The notes under the pieces: model-generated
Database searches by the model: none
What the model was told of the DNA's origin: nothing
Seen by the model: the letters and a program-made list of their open reading frames with translations, nothing else
Made by a program: the position numbers and the translations under genes
Part shown: positions 47,222 through 56,711 of the stretch, in pieces
Position numbering within the stretch: position 1 is the first letter of the stretch
How the letters are laid out: each line of letters begins with the position of its first letter
NCBI RefSeq assembly: GCF_027019125.1
Contig: NZ_JALUXE010000005.1
Span: 23,541-87,540, forward strand
Source: Roseovarius sp.
GTDB lineage: Bacteria > Pseudomonadota > Alphaproteobacteria > Rhodobacterales > Rhodobacteraceae
Direction of reading: 5' to 3'
Length of the DNA: 64,000 nt

Positions 47222-47864
47222 ACCGCTTGCCGTCCTCGCAGCATTCTTTGCTGCACCCGCCTATTCTGAAGGCTTCATTCTCTCCATGCGGGCCAATGGC
47301 CAGCTGGAGACCAAGGCACCTCAATCCGGTTTTGCACAAAGCTATGTCGACGGAATTGGTGCAAATCCACCAGAACTGATCGTTTTCGCAGCGCCTGAGC
47401 CGGAGACATCACCTCCTGCACCCACCCGCGCAGTTCCCCGCCCCGAAATCCTTGCAGCCCTTGAAAGCACCGCGCATCGCTATGGCGGGCACCCGGCGTT
47501 GCGCCGCGCAGGTCTGTCGGTGACGCAATGGCAGGCCCTCTTTCAAGCCAATATCGAGATTGAAAGCGCCTATCGCCCGAATGCGCGCAGCTCCGCAGGC
47601 GCGATCGGCCTCGGACAGTTGATGCCCGCAACGGCCGCGCAGCTCGGCGTCGATCCGCATGACTGGCAGGCAAACCTTGATGGCTCTGCCCGTTACCTTC
47701 TGATGATGTTGGCGCAGTTCGGCACGCCCGAACTCGCACTCGCTGCCTACAACGCGGGGCCAGACGCGGTCGCGCGCTATGGCGGCATTCCTCCCTATCG
47801 AGAAACCCAAAACCACGTGCGCCGCGTCATGGCCGTGCGTGACCGACTGACTGGAGCCTCCTGA
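47148..47864 (+). CDS. virB1: Lytic transglycosylase, VirB1-like
   Basis: Opens peptidoglycan for T4SS assembly. About 238 residues if the TTG at 47148 is the start. The signal sequence [15 protein letters not shown] precedes EGF, but no in-frame ATG lies before it, so the exact start is uncertain. The SLT domain has the catalytic Glu in [25 protein letters not shown] and [15 protein letters not shown]. The stop overlaps the virB2 start by one base (TGATG). Confidence 0.8.
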   Translation: MAFRSSLSRCSKARSPLTSWTTRAKPLAVLAAFFAAPAYSEGFILSMRANGQLETKAPQSGFAQSYVDGIGANPPELIVFAAPEPETSPPAPTRAVPRPEILAALESTAHRYGGHPALRRAGLSVTQWQALFQANIEIESAYRPNARSSAGAIGLGQLMPATAAQLGVDPHDWQANLDGSARYLLMMLAQFGTPELALAAYNAGPDAVARYGGIPPYRETQNHVRRVMAVRDRLTGAS

Positions 47865-48154
47865 TGCACATACATTTCCGCACAATCCTGTCGCTGGCTC
47901 TGGCCAGTTTGATGTTTGCCAACCCCGCCTTTGCGCAGAGCATCGACCTCTCACCGGTGCAGAACCTATTGCAGGGCATTGTCGACACGATCACCGGCCC
48001 CCTTGGCATAGTCATCGGCACCTTGGCATTGATCGGTGTGTTCCTCTCCTGGCTCTTCGGCATTCTGGATTTCCGCCAGGCTCTTTGGGTGCTGGTGGCC
48101 ATTGCGGGCATTGCAGCTGCGCCGACCATCGTGACCGCGATCTGGGGAGCGTAA
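47864..48154 (+). CDS. virB2: VirB2-type pilin
   Basis: 96 residues: signal peptide (cleavage after AFA, about residue 24), two hydrophobic helices LGIVIGTLALIGVFLSWLFGI and ALWVLVAIAGIAAAPTIV. This is the TrbC/VirB2 layout of conjugative pilins. Confidence 0.88.
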   Translation: MHIHFRTILSLALASLMFANPAFAQSIDLSPVQNLLQGIVDTITGPLGIVIGTLALIGVFLSWLFGILDFRQALWVLVAIAGIAAAPTIVTAIWGA

Positions 48155-48161
48155 ATTCGAC

Positions 48162-48440
48162 ATGGCAACGCAAACCCGCCTCTTCCTGGGCTTGATCCGG
48201 CCGCCAAAGCTCATCGGCTTGCCGATCATGTATGCCATGGTCTGGCTCTTCGGGTTTGTGTTGCTGTTTCTCTGGGTTCAGAGCTGGCCGGTGATCATCA
48301 TCGCCGCTTTGGCATATCCCGCGCTGTGGAAAGCCGCTGACTGGGATCCGGCCTTTCTTGAGGTGATGGTCACCGCGCTGCAGGAAACGCCGCCCACCCC
48401 CAACCGCAAGATCCATTCGGGGGACAGCTATGCTCCATGA
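48162..48440 (+). CDS. virB3: VirB3-type membrane protein
   Basis: 92 residues with two adjacent TM helices near residues 18-55 (MYAMVWLFGFVLLFLW). It overlaps virB4 by 11 bp, as is usual. Confidence 0.85.
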   Translation: MATQTRLFLGLIRPPKLIGLPIMYAMVWLFGFVLLFLWVQSWPVIIIAALAYPALWKAADWDPAFLEVMVTALQETPPTPNRKIHSGDSYAP

Positions 48441-50796
48441 CCCTTCGGATGACCTTGCCATGCTGCCAGATTGGGCGCGCAAAGAGCGCCCGATGGCCAG
48501 CATGCTGCCCTATGTCAGCCTCGTGAATGATGTGACGATCCGCACGCGCGGCAATGCTTTGTTCCAGTGCATCCGCCTTGATGGCGTCAACAGCATGACC
48601 TGCGATGACGCGCATCTGGAGAAGATCGGCACGCTCTTCGCGGCGATCATCGCGCAGATCGGGCCGGAGTACAGTTTCTACGTCCACAAGGTTTCAAAAG
48701 CGATCGAGACGGCCTTGCCACCGGTGCCCGAGGAAGGGTTTGCGCAAGCACTGGATATCCGTTGGCAAACGGCCATGGCGCAGGCTGGTCTGCGGGACAA
48801 GACACTCACGCTCACGGTGCTGAAACGTCCTCTCCTCGGCGCGCGGCTGCGCCTGAAACGCGCGGATTCGATAGCACAGCTGAAAGACCAGACAGCCAAG
48901 CAACTGCGCAAGCTCGAGGAGGTCGTCGGTTTTCTCAGATCGTCTTTCTCTGAAATGAAGCCACGCTTGCTTGGGGCCAAAAGTGGCGAGCTACTCGGGT
49001 TTCTCGGGGCGCTCAACATCGGACAGGAACGACCGCTGTTCGCCAAATCGCGATTTGGCGTCATTGCCGAAGATGTCGCCAACACGCGCGTCACGTTTCA
49101 GGGGCGAGACTTCACGTTGGACGATGGGACGGCGGGCAAGCGGTATGGCACCAGCTTTGCGATCAAGACCTACCCCGCCAAAACCAGCTGCACCATGTTC
49201 GATGAGCTGAACCTGCCGGTCGACATGTTGGTCACGCATTCTTTCACGCCGATCAACAGCAACATCATGGCCAGCCGGATCAAGCGCCAACAGCGTCTGA
49301 TGAAGGCCAGCGACGACGGCGCGATTTCCCTCGCCGAAGAACTGGTCGACGCGCTGGACGATCTGGAGTCCAAGCGGCTTAGCTTTGGCGATCATCACAT
49401 GACCGTCACGGTTTTCGCCGAGACCGAGGAAAAGCTGGAAGCAATCGCCGCCGAGGTACGCAACATCGCGGCCAGTGAAGGCGTCAATCTGGTGAACGAG
49501 AGCTTTGCGGCGCGGACCCATTATTTCGCGCAACATCCGGGCAACGGACAGATGCGCAGCCGCAAGGCGGCCATCACCAACACCAACTTTGCCGACCTCG
49601 CAGCGCTTCATCGCGGTCAACTTGGCAAACCTGGTCACCAGGTGCCTTGGGGCAAGCCGATTACTCTCTTCCCGACGCCTGAACGCTCGGGCTTCTTATT
49701 CAACTACCACGAGACGGGTCAGCCGGACAAAGAACCGACCGGCGGGCATACCTTGATCCTTGGCCGACCTGGCTCTGGCAAGTCAGTGCTGTCGGCCTTC
49801 CTCATGACCCAAGCCCGTCGCTGCGACGCACGCGTCTTTGTCTTTGACTATCGCGCGGGCATGGAAATGGCCGTGCGGGCTAATGGCGGGCGCTACAGCG
49901 CCATCAAGGCGGGTGAAGCAACCGGCCTCAACCCACTGCGCACTGAAATCGATGGGCGCGGGCAAGCCTGGCTGTCTGATTGGCTGGCCACGCTCTTGCA
50001 TCGCACCGACAAGCCCCTGAGCCCGGTCCAGATAAATCGCATCCAAGAGGTGGTGCGCCAGAACGCCGGGGCGAGCGAAGCCGCCCTGCGCAACTGGCGG
50101 GATTTGGCCTCCCTCTTTGTGGCGGGCGCAGATGAAGGGGATCTGTTTGAGCGGATACAGGAATGGACCGCAGATGGTCGCTATGGCTGGATCTTCGGTC
50201 AAAGCGCTGAGGATACCTTCTCGCTCGATGGTGATGTCGTGGGGTTCGACCTGACCGGTATTCTCGACAGCGAAAGCGAAAAGGAACGCATGGCGGTCCT
50301 GTCATACCTGTTTCGGCGGGTGGAGCGTGTAATCGAGGACCGCAAGCCGACATTGATCATCATCGATGAGGCATGGAAGGCGCTCGACAATCCGTATTTC
50401 GCGGATCGGCTCAGCAACTGGCTGGTCACGGCGCGCAAACAAAACGCGGTTGTCGTGATGATGACCCAATACGCAAGCCAGCTCGAGAAAACTCGCACCG
50501 GCAAGACGATTGTCGAGGCTGTACCGACGCAGCTCCTGCTGCCCAACATCCGCGCCTCGGCCAGCGATTACACCATGCTGGGCCTCACTGACAAAGAGCT
50601 GAGCGTTTTGCTCGGAACAGGCAGCAACTCCCGTCTGGCGCTGGTGCGTGACGATCAAGGTTCGGTGGTGATCGACGCTGATCTCAGCGCCCTTGGCCCC
50701 TACCTCACGATCCTTGGCGGCATGGAAAAAGGCGAAGCGCTGGTCGGCGCGGATTACCGCCAAAACCCCGATTTTTGGAGACAGATGGATGCGTAG
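48430..50796 (+). CDS. virB4: VirB4 ATPase
   Basis: 788 residues. An N-terminal domain is followed by a RecA-like ATPase with Walker A LGRPGSGKSVLSAF (about residue 446) and Walker B IIIDEAW. It powers pilus assembly and substrate transfer, and docks to the inner-membrane complex. Full length. Confidence 0.95.
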   Translation: MLHDPSDDLAMLPDWARKERPMASMLPYVSLVNDVTIRTRGNALFQCIRLDGVNSMTCDDAHLEKIGTLFAAIIAQIGPEYSFYVHKVSKAIETALPPVPEEGFAQALDIRWQTAMAQAGLRDKTLTLTVLKRPLLGARLRLKRADSIAQLKDQTAKQLRKLEEVVGFLRSSFSEMKPRLLGAKSGELLGFLGALNIGQERPLFAKSRFGVIAEDVANTRVTFQGRDFTLDDGTAGKRYGTSFAIKTYPAKTSCTMFDELNLPVDMLVTHSFTPINSNIMASRIKRQQRLMKASDDGAISLAEELVDALDDLESKRLSFGDHHMTVTVFAETEEKLEAIAAEVRNIAASEGVNLVNESFAARTHYFAQHPGNGQMRSRKAAITNTNFADLAALHRGQLGKPGHQVPWGKPITLFPTPERSGFLFNYHETGQPDKEPTGGHTLILGRPGSGKSVLSAFLMTQARRCDARVFVFDYRAGMEMAVRANGGRYSAIKAGEATGLNPLRTEIDGRGQAWLSDWLATLLHRTDKPLSPVQINRIQEVVRQNAGASEAALRNWRDLASLFVAGADEGDLFERIQEWTADGRYGWIFGQSAEDTFSLDGDVVGFDLTGILDSESEKERMAVLSYLFRRVERVIEDRKPTLIIIDEAWKALDNPYFADRLSNWLVTARKQNAVVVMMTQYASQLEKTRTGKTIVEAVPTQLLLPNIRASASDYTMLGLTDKELSVLLGTGSNSRLALVRDDQGSVVIDADLSALGPYLTILGGMEKGEALVGADYRQNPDFWRQMDA

Positions 50797-50947
50797 ATTG
50801 CTCGCGTTGACCCTCACCCTTTTGACCCTGACAGCCTGTGCGGAATACCGGCCGTCAGAAGCCGAATGCTTCAACTCCTTTGCCCAGGTCAGCCGCAGTA
50901 ACTGCAATTTCGAGCTGCTCGGGCCGATTGGCAATCTCAGTGACTAA
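50789..50947 (+). CDS. Small lipoprotein, VirB7-like
   Basis: 52 residues: MRRLLALTLTLLTLTAC is a lipoprotein signal with the lipid-attached Cys at 17, then a short mature part with two more cysteines (ECF, SNC). It overlaps virB4 by 8 bp. Position and lipobox suggest the VirB7 role of stabilising VirB9 at the outer membrane. Confidence 0.7.
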   Translation: MRRLLALTLTLLTLTACAEYRPSEAECFNSFAQVSRSNCNFELLGPIGNLSD

Positions 50948-52088
50948 GTTCCCCCTGCATATCTTTGCGGGCCTTGCCTGTTTCGCTGCGCCATTGGCCT
51001 TTGCCCAAGGCGTGCCCACATTCGATGCGGGCATGTTCTTGCAGCGCGAGCGCGTGTTGCAGCAGGGCGAACAAGATCTGGCGCTCCAGCAGAATCGGTT
51101 GACCAAAGAAGAAGAGCTTGAAGAGCTCGAGCAAGAGCAACTCCAGGCGCTGGAAGACATCCTCGATGCCGCGACGCTTGCCAGCGGAAACTCAGGCGCA
51201 CTGGTCGCGAGCTTGGAATCTGGTTCATCGCCTGAAAGCGCCGCTAACACGCTTTACGGTCCGGTTGATCCAAACCCCGGCGCAGCCCAGATGTTCGGCG
51301 ACGCCTCTGGCTCGATCGAAGAGCTGATCATTCAGGCCGCGCAGGAAACGCACCACATGTCTGGTGTGCGCGCTGCCGGTCTGTCGCCAAAACAATGGCG
51401 CTGCCTGTTGCAGGCGCTGATCTGGCAGGAAAGCCGCTTCACCATCGGCGCGCGCTCCCCTGTCGGTGCATTCGGCCTGACCCAGATCATGCCCGGCACG
51501 GCACAGGATCTCGGGATTTATCCGGCTTATTATGAAAACCCCTACATTCAGGTCACTGGCGGCGCGCGCTATCTGGCGCAGATGCTGGCCATGTTTGATG
51601 GCAACATCATTCACGGGCTAGCTGCCTACAATGCCGGTCCCGGCAATGTGCAGCGCTACGGCGGTGTGCCACCCTTTGCCGAAACCCAGCACTACGTTCA
51701 AGTGATCCCCGAGCGCTACAATCTCTATCTTGCACGCGTCGGCGGTGTCGATGCGCTTGGCACGATTGATCCGGTTCTGCTCGCCAACTCCACGATGAGC
51801 CTGACCTCTTTCGGCGCAGGGGTCTACGGCGATTACTCCTTGGTGTCGGTGCATGCGGCCGCGCGGCGCGTGCAGGACATCATCACCCGCATTGGCGAGA
51901 CCGACGACATTCACGCGGCTATGTCGCTGAACACCTACGCGCGGGCCGAACTCGCTCGCCTGATCGCGATCCGCACGCGCCTCAAGGCCGCCCATACCCG
52001 CCCGCTTAGTGCGGCAGAACTGGCCATGGCGGCCGCTCAGGCGCGCGAACAAGACTTCATGCAATTCGATCAGGAGGTTCTCCGATGA
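50940..52088 (+). CDS. Second lytic transglycosylase of the virB operon
   Basis: 382 residues from a GTG at 50940 that overlaps the lipoprotein stop. Signal peptide (FAGLACFAAPLAFAQ), coiled-coil segment QNRLTKEEELEELEQEQLQ (about 42-70), then an SLT domain: LIWQESRFTIGARSPVGAFGLTQIMPGTAQ and AAYNAGPGNVQRYGG. It duplicates the function of the VirB1-like gene at 47148-47864, but with a coiled-coil and a helical C-terminal extension. Confidence 0.82.
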   Translation: MTKFPLHIFAGLACFAAPLAFAQGVPTFDAGMFLQRERVLQQGEQDLALQQNRLTKEEELEELEQEQLQALEDILDAATLASGNSGALVASLESGSSPESAANTLYGPVDPNPGAAQMFGDASGSIEELIIQAAQETHHMSGVRAAGLSPKQWRCLLQALIWQESRFTIGARSPVGAFGLTQIMPGTAQDLGIYPAYYENPYIQVTGGARYLAQMLAMFDGNIIHGLAAYNAGPGNVQRYGGVPPFAETQHYVQVIPERYNLYLARVGGVDALGTIDPVLLANSTMSLTSFGAGVYGDYSLVSVHAAARRVQDIITRIGETDDIHAAMSLNTYARAELARLIAIRTRLKAAHTRPLSAAELAMAAAQAREQDFMQFDQEVLR

Positions 52089-52864
52089 TCCGCTTTCTTT
52101 CCACCGTTGCCACCTGCGCGTTGCTGGTTGCCTCGCCCCTGTCTGCCCAAGGTGTCCCCACAGTCGATACACGCAACATCGCGCAGGAAATTCGTCAACT
52201 GCAGCAGATGCTGGAGGATTTCGGGATCCAGACCGACCAGCTCGATACACTCCTCGAACAGCTCGATCTGGTGCAACAGCAGCTGGACACGCTGAACGAG
52301 ACCTACGCAGCCCTGACCGGCGCGACGGACATCATCGAAATGGCTATGGGCGGTGACCTCGATGGGCTTTTGGACCAAGAATTCGGCGATCTCCTTGGCA
52401 CCATCCGGCAGATCCAAAGCGGCGATTTCAGCGGCCTCATCGGAAACGCAGCCCCTCAGATGGAAGGACGCATGACACAAGCCTTGGAGGATGCGGGCTT
52501 TGACCAAGACAGCCTGTCCGACATGGCCAGCAGCGGCAATCCGGGGGCGGAACGCATTGCCAGTCAAGCGGGCACCGGGGCCGTAATGTCGGCCGCTGCT
52601 GAGAACAGCTATGACGAGGCTGCACAGTCTCTTGAGCGGGTCGAGCAACTGGTTTCGCTGATCCCAGACATGGAAACGCTCAAGGAAGCCGTCGATCACA
52701 ACACCCGTGTCACAGCCGAGCTGGCCATTGCCATGACGCGCATGTGGGAGCTTGAAGCAATTCAGACCGTCGGCGCGGGCCAATCCGGCGTTGTCGATGC
52801 CGCGACGCTGGCCGAAGAGCGCCGCTACATGGACTTCACCCTGCCAGACCTGCGCGCGGATTGA
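52085..52864 (+). CDS. virB5: VirB5/TrbJ-like protein
   Basis: 259 residues. Signal peptide (LVASPLSAQ), then long Gln/Leu/Asp-rich helices (IRQLQQMLEDFGIQTDQLDTLLEQLDLVQQQL), as in VirB5 minor pilins and TrbJ. It overlaps the preceding gene by 4 bp. Confidence 0.8.
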   Translation: MIRFLSTVATCALLVASPLSAQGVPTVDTRNIAQEIRQLQQMLEDFGIQTDQLDTLLEQLDLVQQQLDTLNETYAALTGATDIIEMAMGGDLDGLLDQEFGDLLGTIRQIQSGDFSGLIGNAAPQMEGRMTQALEDAGFDQDSLSDMASSGNPGAERIASQAGTGAVMSAAAENSYDEAAQSLERVEQLVSLIPDMETLKEAVDHNTRVTAELAIAMTRMWELEAIQTVGAGQSGVVDAATLAEERRYMDFTLPDLRAD

Positions 52865-52868
52865 TCCT

Positions 52869-53519
52869 ATGAACAGTGAGGCAGAAGTCATCGAAGAAGA
52901 GCTCGTCTACGGCGCACGACGACGCGAGCTCCTGTGGCAGAAGCTGGGGCTGACAGGCATGGGGTTTGGCATGGCAGGTTGCCTCGCCGCTGCACTCGTA
53001 GCCCTGTTCGACGTGGACCCGCCGCCCATGATCGTGCCCTTTGATAGCGAAACCGGCATGGCCCTCCCCAATGCAATGGTTGAAGCGGTCTCACTCACGG
53101 AACGCCCCGCTATCATCGAGGCACAGGTCTACCGCTATGTCATTGAACGAGAGACGTACAATCAACTCGACAATGACGTGCGTGTGCGGCGGGTCATGGA
53201 CCTGTCGGATGGTGCGGCCGCCGCCGGGCTACGCGCGCTTTGGACCAGCGGCCACGAAGCCTATCCACCCGACAGCTATGGTACAGATGCCCGGCTTGAT
53301 GTCGAAGTTTTGTCGATCACGCACATCAGCGCCAATCGTGCCCAGGTGCGCCTGCGTAAGCGGCTAAATTCACCGCGCGGCTCTCAAAATGGGCTCTTCT
53401 CCGCAACCCTGATGTTTGAGTTTCGGCCCGAGAATAGCCGGTCGATCGATGATGTCTGGCAGAACCCTTTCGGCTTCACCGTCACCGAATACGCGATCCG
53501 CTCGGATCGTCTGGAGTAA
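52869..53519 (+). CDS. virB8: VirB8-type inner-membrane protein
   Basis: 216 residues: cytoplasmic N-terminus, one TM helix (LTGMGFGMAGCLAAALVALF, about 30-50), periplasmic VirB8 domain (YVIERETYNQLDNDVRVRRVMDLSD). Start ATG at 52869. It bridges the inner membrane and the core complex. Confidence 0.9.
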   Translation: MNSEAEVIEEELVYGARRRELLWQKLGLTGMGFGMAGCLAAALVALFDVDPPPMIVPFDSETGMALPNAMVEAVSLTERPAIIEAQVYRYVIERETYNQLDNDVRVRRVMDLSDGAAAAGLRALWTSGHEAYPPDSYGTDARLDVEVLSITHISANRAQVRLRKRLNSPRGSQNGLFSATLMFEFRPENSRSIDDVWQNPFGFTVTEYAIRSDRLE

Positions 53520-53522
53520 CCC

Positions 53523-54218
53523 ATGCGCCGCCTGTTCATGATCCTCGCCCTCTTTGTTTCGCTTGCTGGCACCGCCTATGCAGAAACGCAGCCGCGACAA
53601 GGCCCCTATGATGCCCGCGTCCGGCTCGCCACCTATCAGGATGGGCAGGTCTATCGCATCCGCACTAGCTTAACCCACGTGACCAGCATTGAATTCGGCC
53701 AAGGCGAGACCATCCGCTCGATCATCGCAGGCGACACCGAAGGCTTCCTTTTGGACGGCGTGCCCGGTGGCCAGGCTTTTGCGATCAAGCCCGTCTCGCG
53801 CGGCGCGCATACCAACATCACCGTCTACACCAACCGGCGCAGCTATTATTTCAACGTGACCGAGGCGAGTTCGCCAACCTTCTACGTCATCCGCTTCACC
53901 TATCCGGATGCAACCCCTCGGCAATCCCGAGTAGCCGCAAGTCAGCCAGTTAACCATGCCTATGGCGTCAGCGAGCGGTCCGAAATCTCTCCGCGTGAGA
54001 TTTGGGACGACGGCACCTTCACCTATTTTCGCTTCGCCGCGAACGCGCCGCTGCCCGCGATCTTTCGCTGGTCGGCTGGCAATGAACGCAGCGTAAATGC
54101 GCTGGCGCGGCCAGATGGCGTGATCCGTGTGTCAGGTGTTAGCGATCGATGGGTTCTCAGGCTCGGCGAGGACGAGATCTGCGTCCAAGAGATGAGCGAG
54201 GCAAACCACGATGAGTGA
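53523..54218 (+). CDS. virB9: VirB9-type core protein
   Basis: 231 residues. Signal peptide (FVSLAGTAYA), then a beta-rich VirB9/CagX domain (PYDARVRLATYQDGQVYRIRTSL; FTYFRFAANAPLPAIF). It overlaps virB10 by 8 bp. Confidence 0.93.
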   Translation: MRRLFMILALFVSLAGTAYAETQPRQGPYDARVRLATYQDGQVYRIRTSLTHVTSIEFGQGETIRSIIAGDTEGFLLDGVPGGQAFAIKPVSRGAHTNITVYTNRRSYYFNVTEASSPTFYVIRFTYPDATPRQSRVAASQPVNHAYGVSERSEISPREIWDDGTFTYFRFAANAPLPAIFRWSAGNERSVNALARPDGVIRVSGVSDRWVLRLGEDEICVQEMSEANHDE

Positions 54219-55524
54219 AACGGCTGAGCTTAAGAAGCGCCTCGAAGCGCTTGAAGGTAAACCACAGAGCTCGAAGGCACGCCCGTCTGTTGTTACGATC
54301 GCCTTGGGCATTGCGGCAATCGCGGCCCTTGGGGGTCTCATGCTGTTGTTCTCTGGCGGCTCCGAACCCGACAGCCTGGAAACAGCCTCCCCCGATGAGT
54401 TCCAAGCGGCGGGACCGGGCTTTGGTGCGCTTGAGCCCACGCCTGCACCGATAGAAACAACCCCGCCGCCGGAGCCGCAAGCAGACAGCGAAACAGAAGA
54501 GCTGCGCGCGCAAATGGACGCCATGCGGTCCGAACTCGAAGCCCTGCGTAACGCACCTGCACCTGAGGCTCCGAGCGCCGATACAGAAGCGCTGGATACC
54601 TTGGGCGCAGAAATCGACGCGCTGCGCAGTGAGGCCGCTGCGACGCAAACCGCCCTGCGCGAGGAGCTGGAAGAACGTGCGCGGCAAATCCAGCGCCTGC
54701 AGAACGATCTAGAGCTTGCGCGCCTGGAAACCCCGCGCACGCCCGCACCAACCGGTCCCACGGCCGAAGAACTGCGCCTTCAGGACCTCGAGCGGCGGCG
54801 GCAAGCAGAACTTGAGGAACTCCAAGCTCGCATCGCCAGCCCAATCATCGCCTTTGGCGGCACCGGAGGCGGCAACAATGAAACCGCCGCACAGCAGCGG
54901 CGACTCGATGGCGACACAGACTTTGTCCGCAATGGCGCTGAACCTGCCGAGGTGACACAGGCCCAGTTGATCGTGAACCCCTCAAACACGGTCGTTCAGG
55001 GCACGATGATCCAGGCCGTGCTGGAGACAGCAATCGACAGCTCGCTCGCCGGTCAGGTCCGCGCGATGGTATCGGAAGATGTCCACGCCTATGACGGCTC
55101 GCGGATCCTGATCCCGCGTGGGGCACGCCTGATCGGGCGGTATCAATCCGGTCTTGATATCGCACAGAAACGCGTGACCATCGCCTGGGACCGGATCATT
55201 CTGCCCAGCAACCAGACCGTCGAAATCAGCGCCTTCGGTGGCGATGAATTGGGGCGGTCTGGCACAACCGGCTTTATCGACAGCCGCTTTGGCACGCGGT
55301 TCGGGTCAGCCGCCCTTATATCGCTGATCGGAGCCTTGCCCGCCGTGGCCGCCCAAAACACCGAAGATGAGATCACCTCTGATGTGCTCGAGGGCATTGG
55401 CGAAGACCTTCAGGACAGCGCGCAAAGCGTGATTGGCGAATATCTCTCCGTCTCGCCCGTGATCTATGTCGATCAAGGTGCCCGCGTCACAGTGATGGTC
55501 GACCGCGATCTGGAGATTTTTTGA
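54211..55524 (+). CDS. virB10: VirB10-type core protein
   Basis: 437 residues: N-terminal cytoplasmic part, one TM helix (ALGIAAIAALGGLMLLFSGG, about 30-50), a Pro/Glu-rich and coiled-coil linker, then the TrbI/VirB10 domain with the outer-membrane antenna region (VVQGTMIQAVLETAIDS, IIPRGARLIGRY). It spans the periplasm. Confidence 0.95.
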   Translation: MSETAELKKRLEALEGKPQSSKARPSVVTIALGIAAIAALGGLMLLFSGGSEPDSLETASPDEFQAAGPGFGALEPTPAPIETTPPPEPQADSETEELRAQMDAMRSELEALRNAPAPEAPSADTEALDTLGAEIDALRSEAAATQTALREELEERARQIQRLQNDLELARLETPRTPAPTGPTAEELRLQDLERRRQAELEELQARIASPIIAFGGTGGGNNETAAQQRRLDGDTDFVRNGAEPAEVTQAQLIVNPSNTVVQGTMIQAVLETAIDSSLAGQVRAMVSEDVHAYDGSRILIPRGARLIGRYQSGLDIAQKRVTIAWDRIILPSNQTVEISAFGGDELGRSGTTGFIDSRFGTRFGSAALISLIGALPAVAAQNTEDEITSDVLEGIGEDLQDSAQSVIGEYLSVSPVIYVDQGARVTVMVDRDLEIF

Positions 55525-55526
55525 CC

Positions 55527-56522
55527 ATGGCGGCCAGTTACCTGCAAAGCTCGATGGACAAGATCCCCGAGGCGCGCGATCCAAAGCTGATCGAGCTTTG
55601 CATCAATCCTGACGGCACATTGTGGGCGGAGTTTCAGAGTGATCACTATATGCGGCGCGTCAATCGACAGCTCTCGCCCAATGAAATAAAAGACCTTGGC
55701 AATCAGATTGCGTCCGCCGCAAACACCACGCTCAGCCGGACCAAGCCGATCGTATCGGTCAGCATCACCTACCGCGCCCGCCCAATCCGCGCGCAAGTCA
55801 TCCAGCCCCCCGCCGTGGATGGCGGTTATGCGATCTCCCTGCGGTTCTTCGCCGACCTGCCACTGGAACAAATCAAGCTGTCTTACCTCTTCGGAAAAGA
55901 GCGCAGCAATGAGGGTGCAAGACGCAAGCGCAATGCCGAGCTGCGCGAAGTCGTGGCCACCGGCGATATCGACGCCGCGATCAAGTTCTGCGTCACCCAC
56001 AAGCTCAACATGATCGTGTCCGGCGGGACCTCGACCGGCAAGACCGTCAACGCGCGAAAGATCCTCTCCTTCGTGCCCGCCGACGAGCGCATCATCACGA
56101 TCGAAGAAGCCGCCGAGCTGCGACCGACGCAGCCAAATGTCGTCACGCTGATGTCTGATCGCGACGAAGCCACACGCAGCGCTGATGTCCTGCTGACCTC
56201 TACCCTGAGGATGCGACCGGACCGAATTGTCCTGGGCGAAGTACGTGGCAAAGAGGCCATGACCTTCCTTGAGGCCATAAACACCGGCCATGGTGGCTCA
56301 CTCACCACGCTGCATGCTGAAACACCTCAGTTGGCAGTCCAACGTCTCGCCATCGCCGCCCTGAAAACCGACGTGCCCATGACCTACCAGGACATGAACG
56401 ACTACATCACCCGCTCGATCGATGTGATTATCCAAGCCGGTCGCCATGAAGGCGCGCGCGGCATCACCGAATTCTACCTGCCGGTCGATCCGGCCCATTC
56501 AAAGGAAACAGCCCATGTTTGA
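55527..56522 (+). CDS. virB11: VirB11 ATPase
   Basis: 331 residues. Walker A GGTSTGKT (166-173), the Asp box, Walker B RIVLGEVRG and the His box GGSLTTLHAETP are all intact. Hexameric traffic ATPase. The ATG at 55527 is preferred to the upstream TTG at 55521. Confidence 0.95.
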   Translation: MAASYLQSSMDKIPEARDPKLIELCINPDGTLWAEFQSDHYMRRVNRQLSPNEIKDLGNQIASAANTTLSRTKPIVSVSITYRARPIRAQVIQPPAVDGGYAISLRFFADLPLEQIKLSYLFGKERSNEGARRKRNAELREVVATGDIDAAIKFCVTHKLNMIVSGGTSTGKTVNARKILSFVPADERIITIEEAAELRPTQPNVVTLMSDRDEATRSADVLLTSTLRMRPDRIVLGEVRGKEAMTFLEAINTGHGGSLTTLHAETPQLAVQRLAIAALKTDVPMTYQDMNDYITRSIDVIIQAGRHEGARGITEFYLPVDPAHSKETAHV

Positions 56523-56691
56523 ATACAAGATTGAACTGATCAACACAGCCAAAACTAAGCCACTGAAGATCGAAGCACAGCTGACCGCTCTTGGCCAAGA
56601 CGGCTGGGAGCTGGTCTCCGTCGTGCCGGATTTTGACGGCGAGCATATCCTGAAAGCATTCCTGAAACGTCGCACTAGTGACAGCGCCTAA
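56515..56691 (+). CDS. 58-aa DUF4177-like protein in the virB operon
   Basis: Start ATG at 56515, overlapping the virB11 stop by 8 bp. The residues LTALGQDGWELVSVVPDFDG carry the GWELV core of DUF4177. It is an unexpected soluble member of a conserved machine, possibly an ATPase-associated accessory. Confidence 0.7.
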   Translation: MFEYKIELINTAKTKPLKIEAQLTALGQDGWELVSVVPDFDGEHILKAFLKRRTSDSA

Positions 56692-56711
56692 ATCCAACCG
56701 AGGAGGATCCG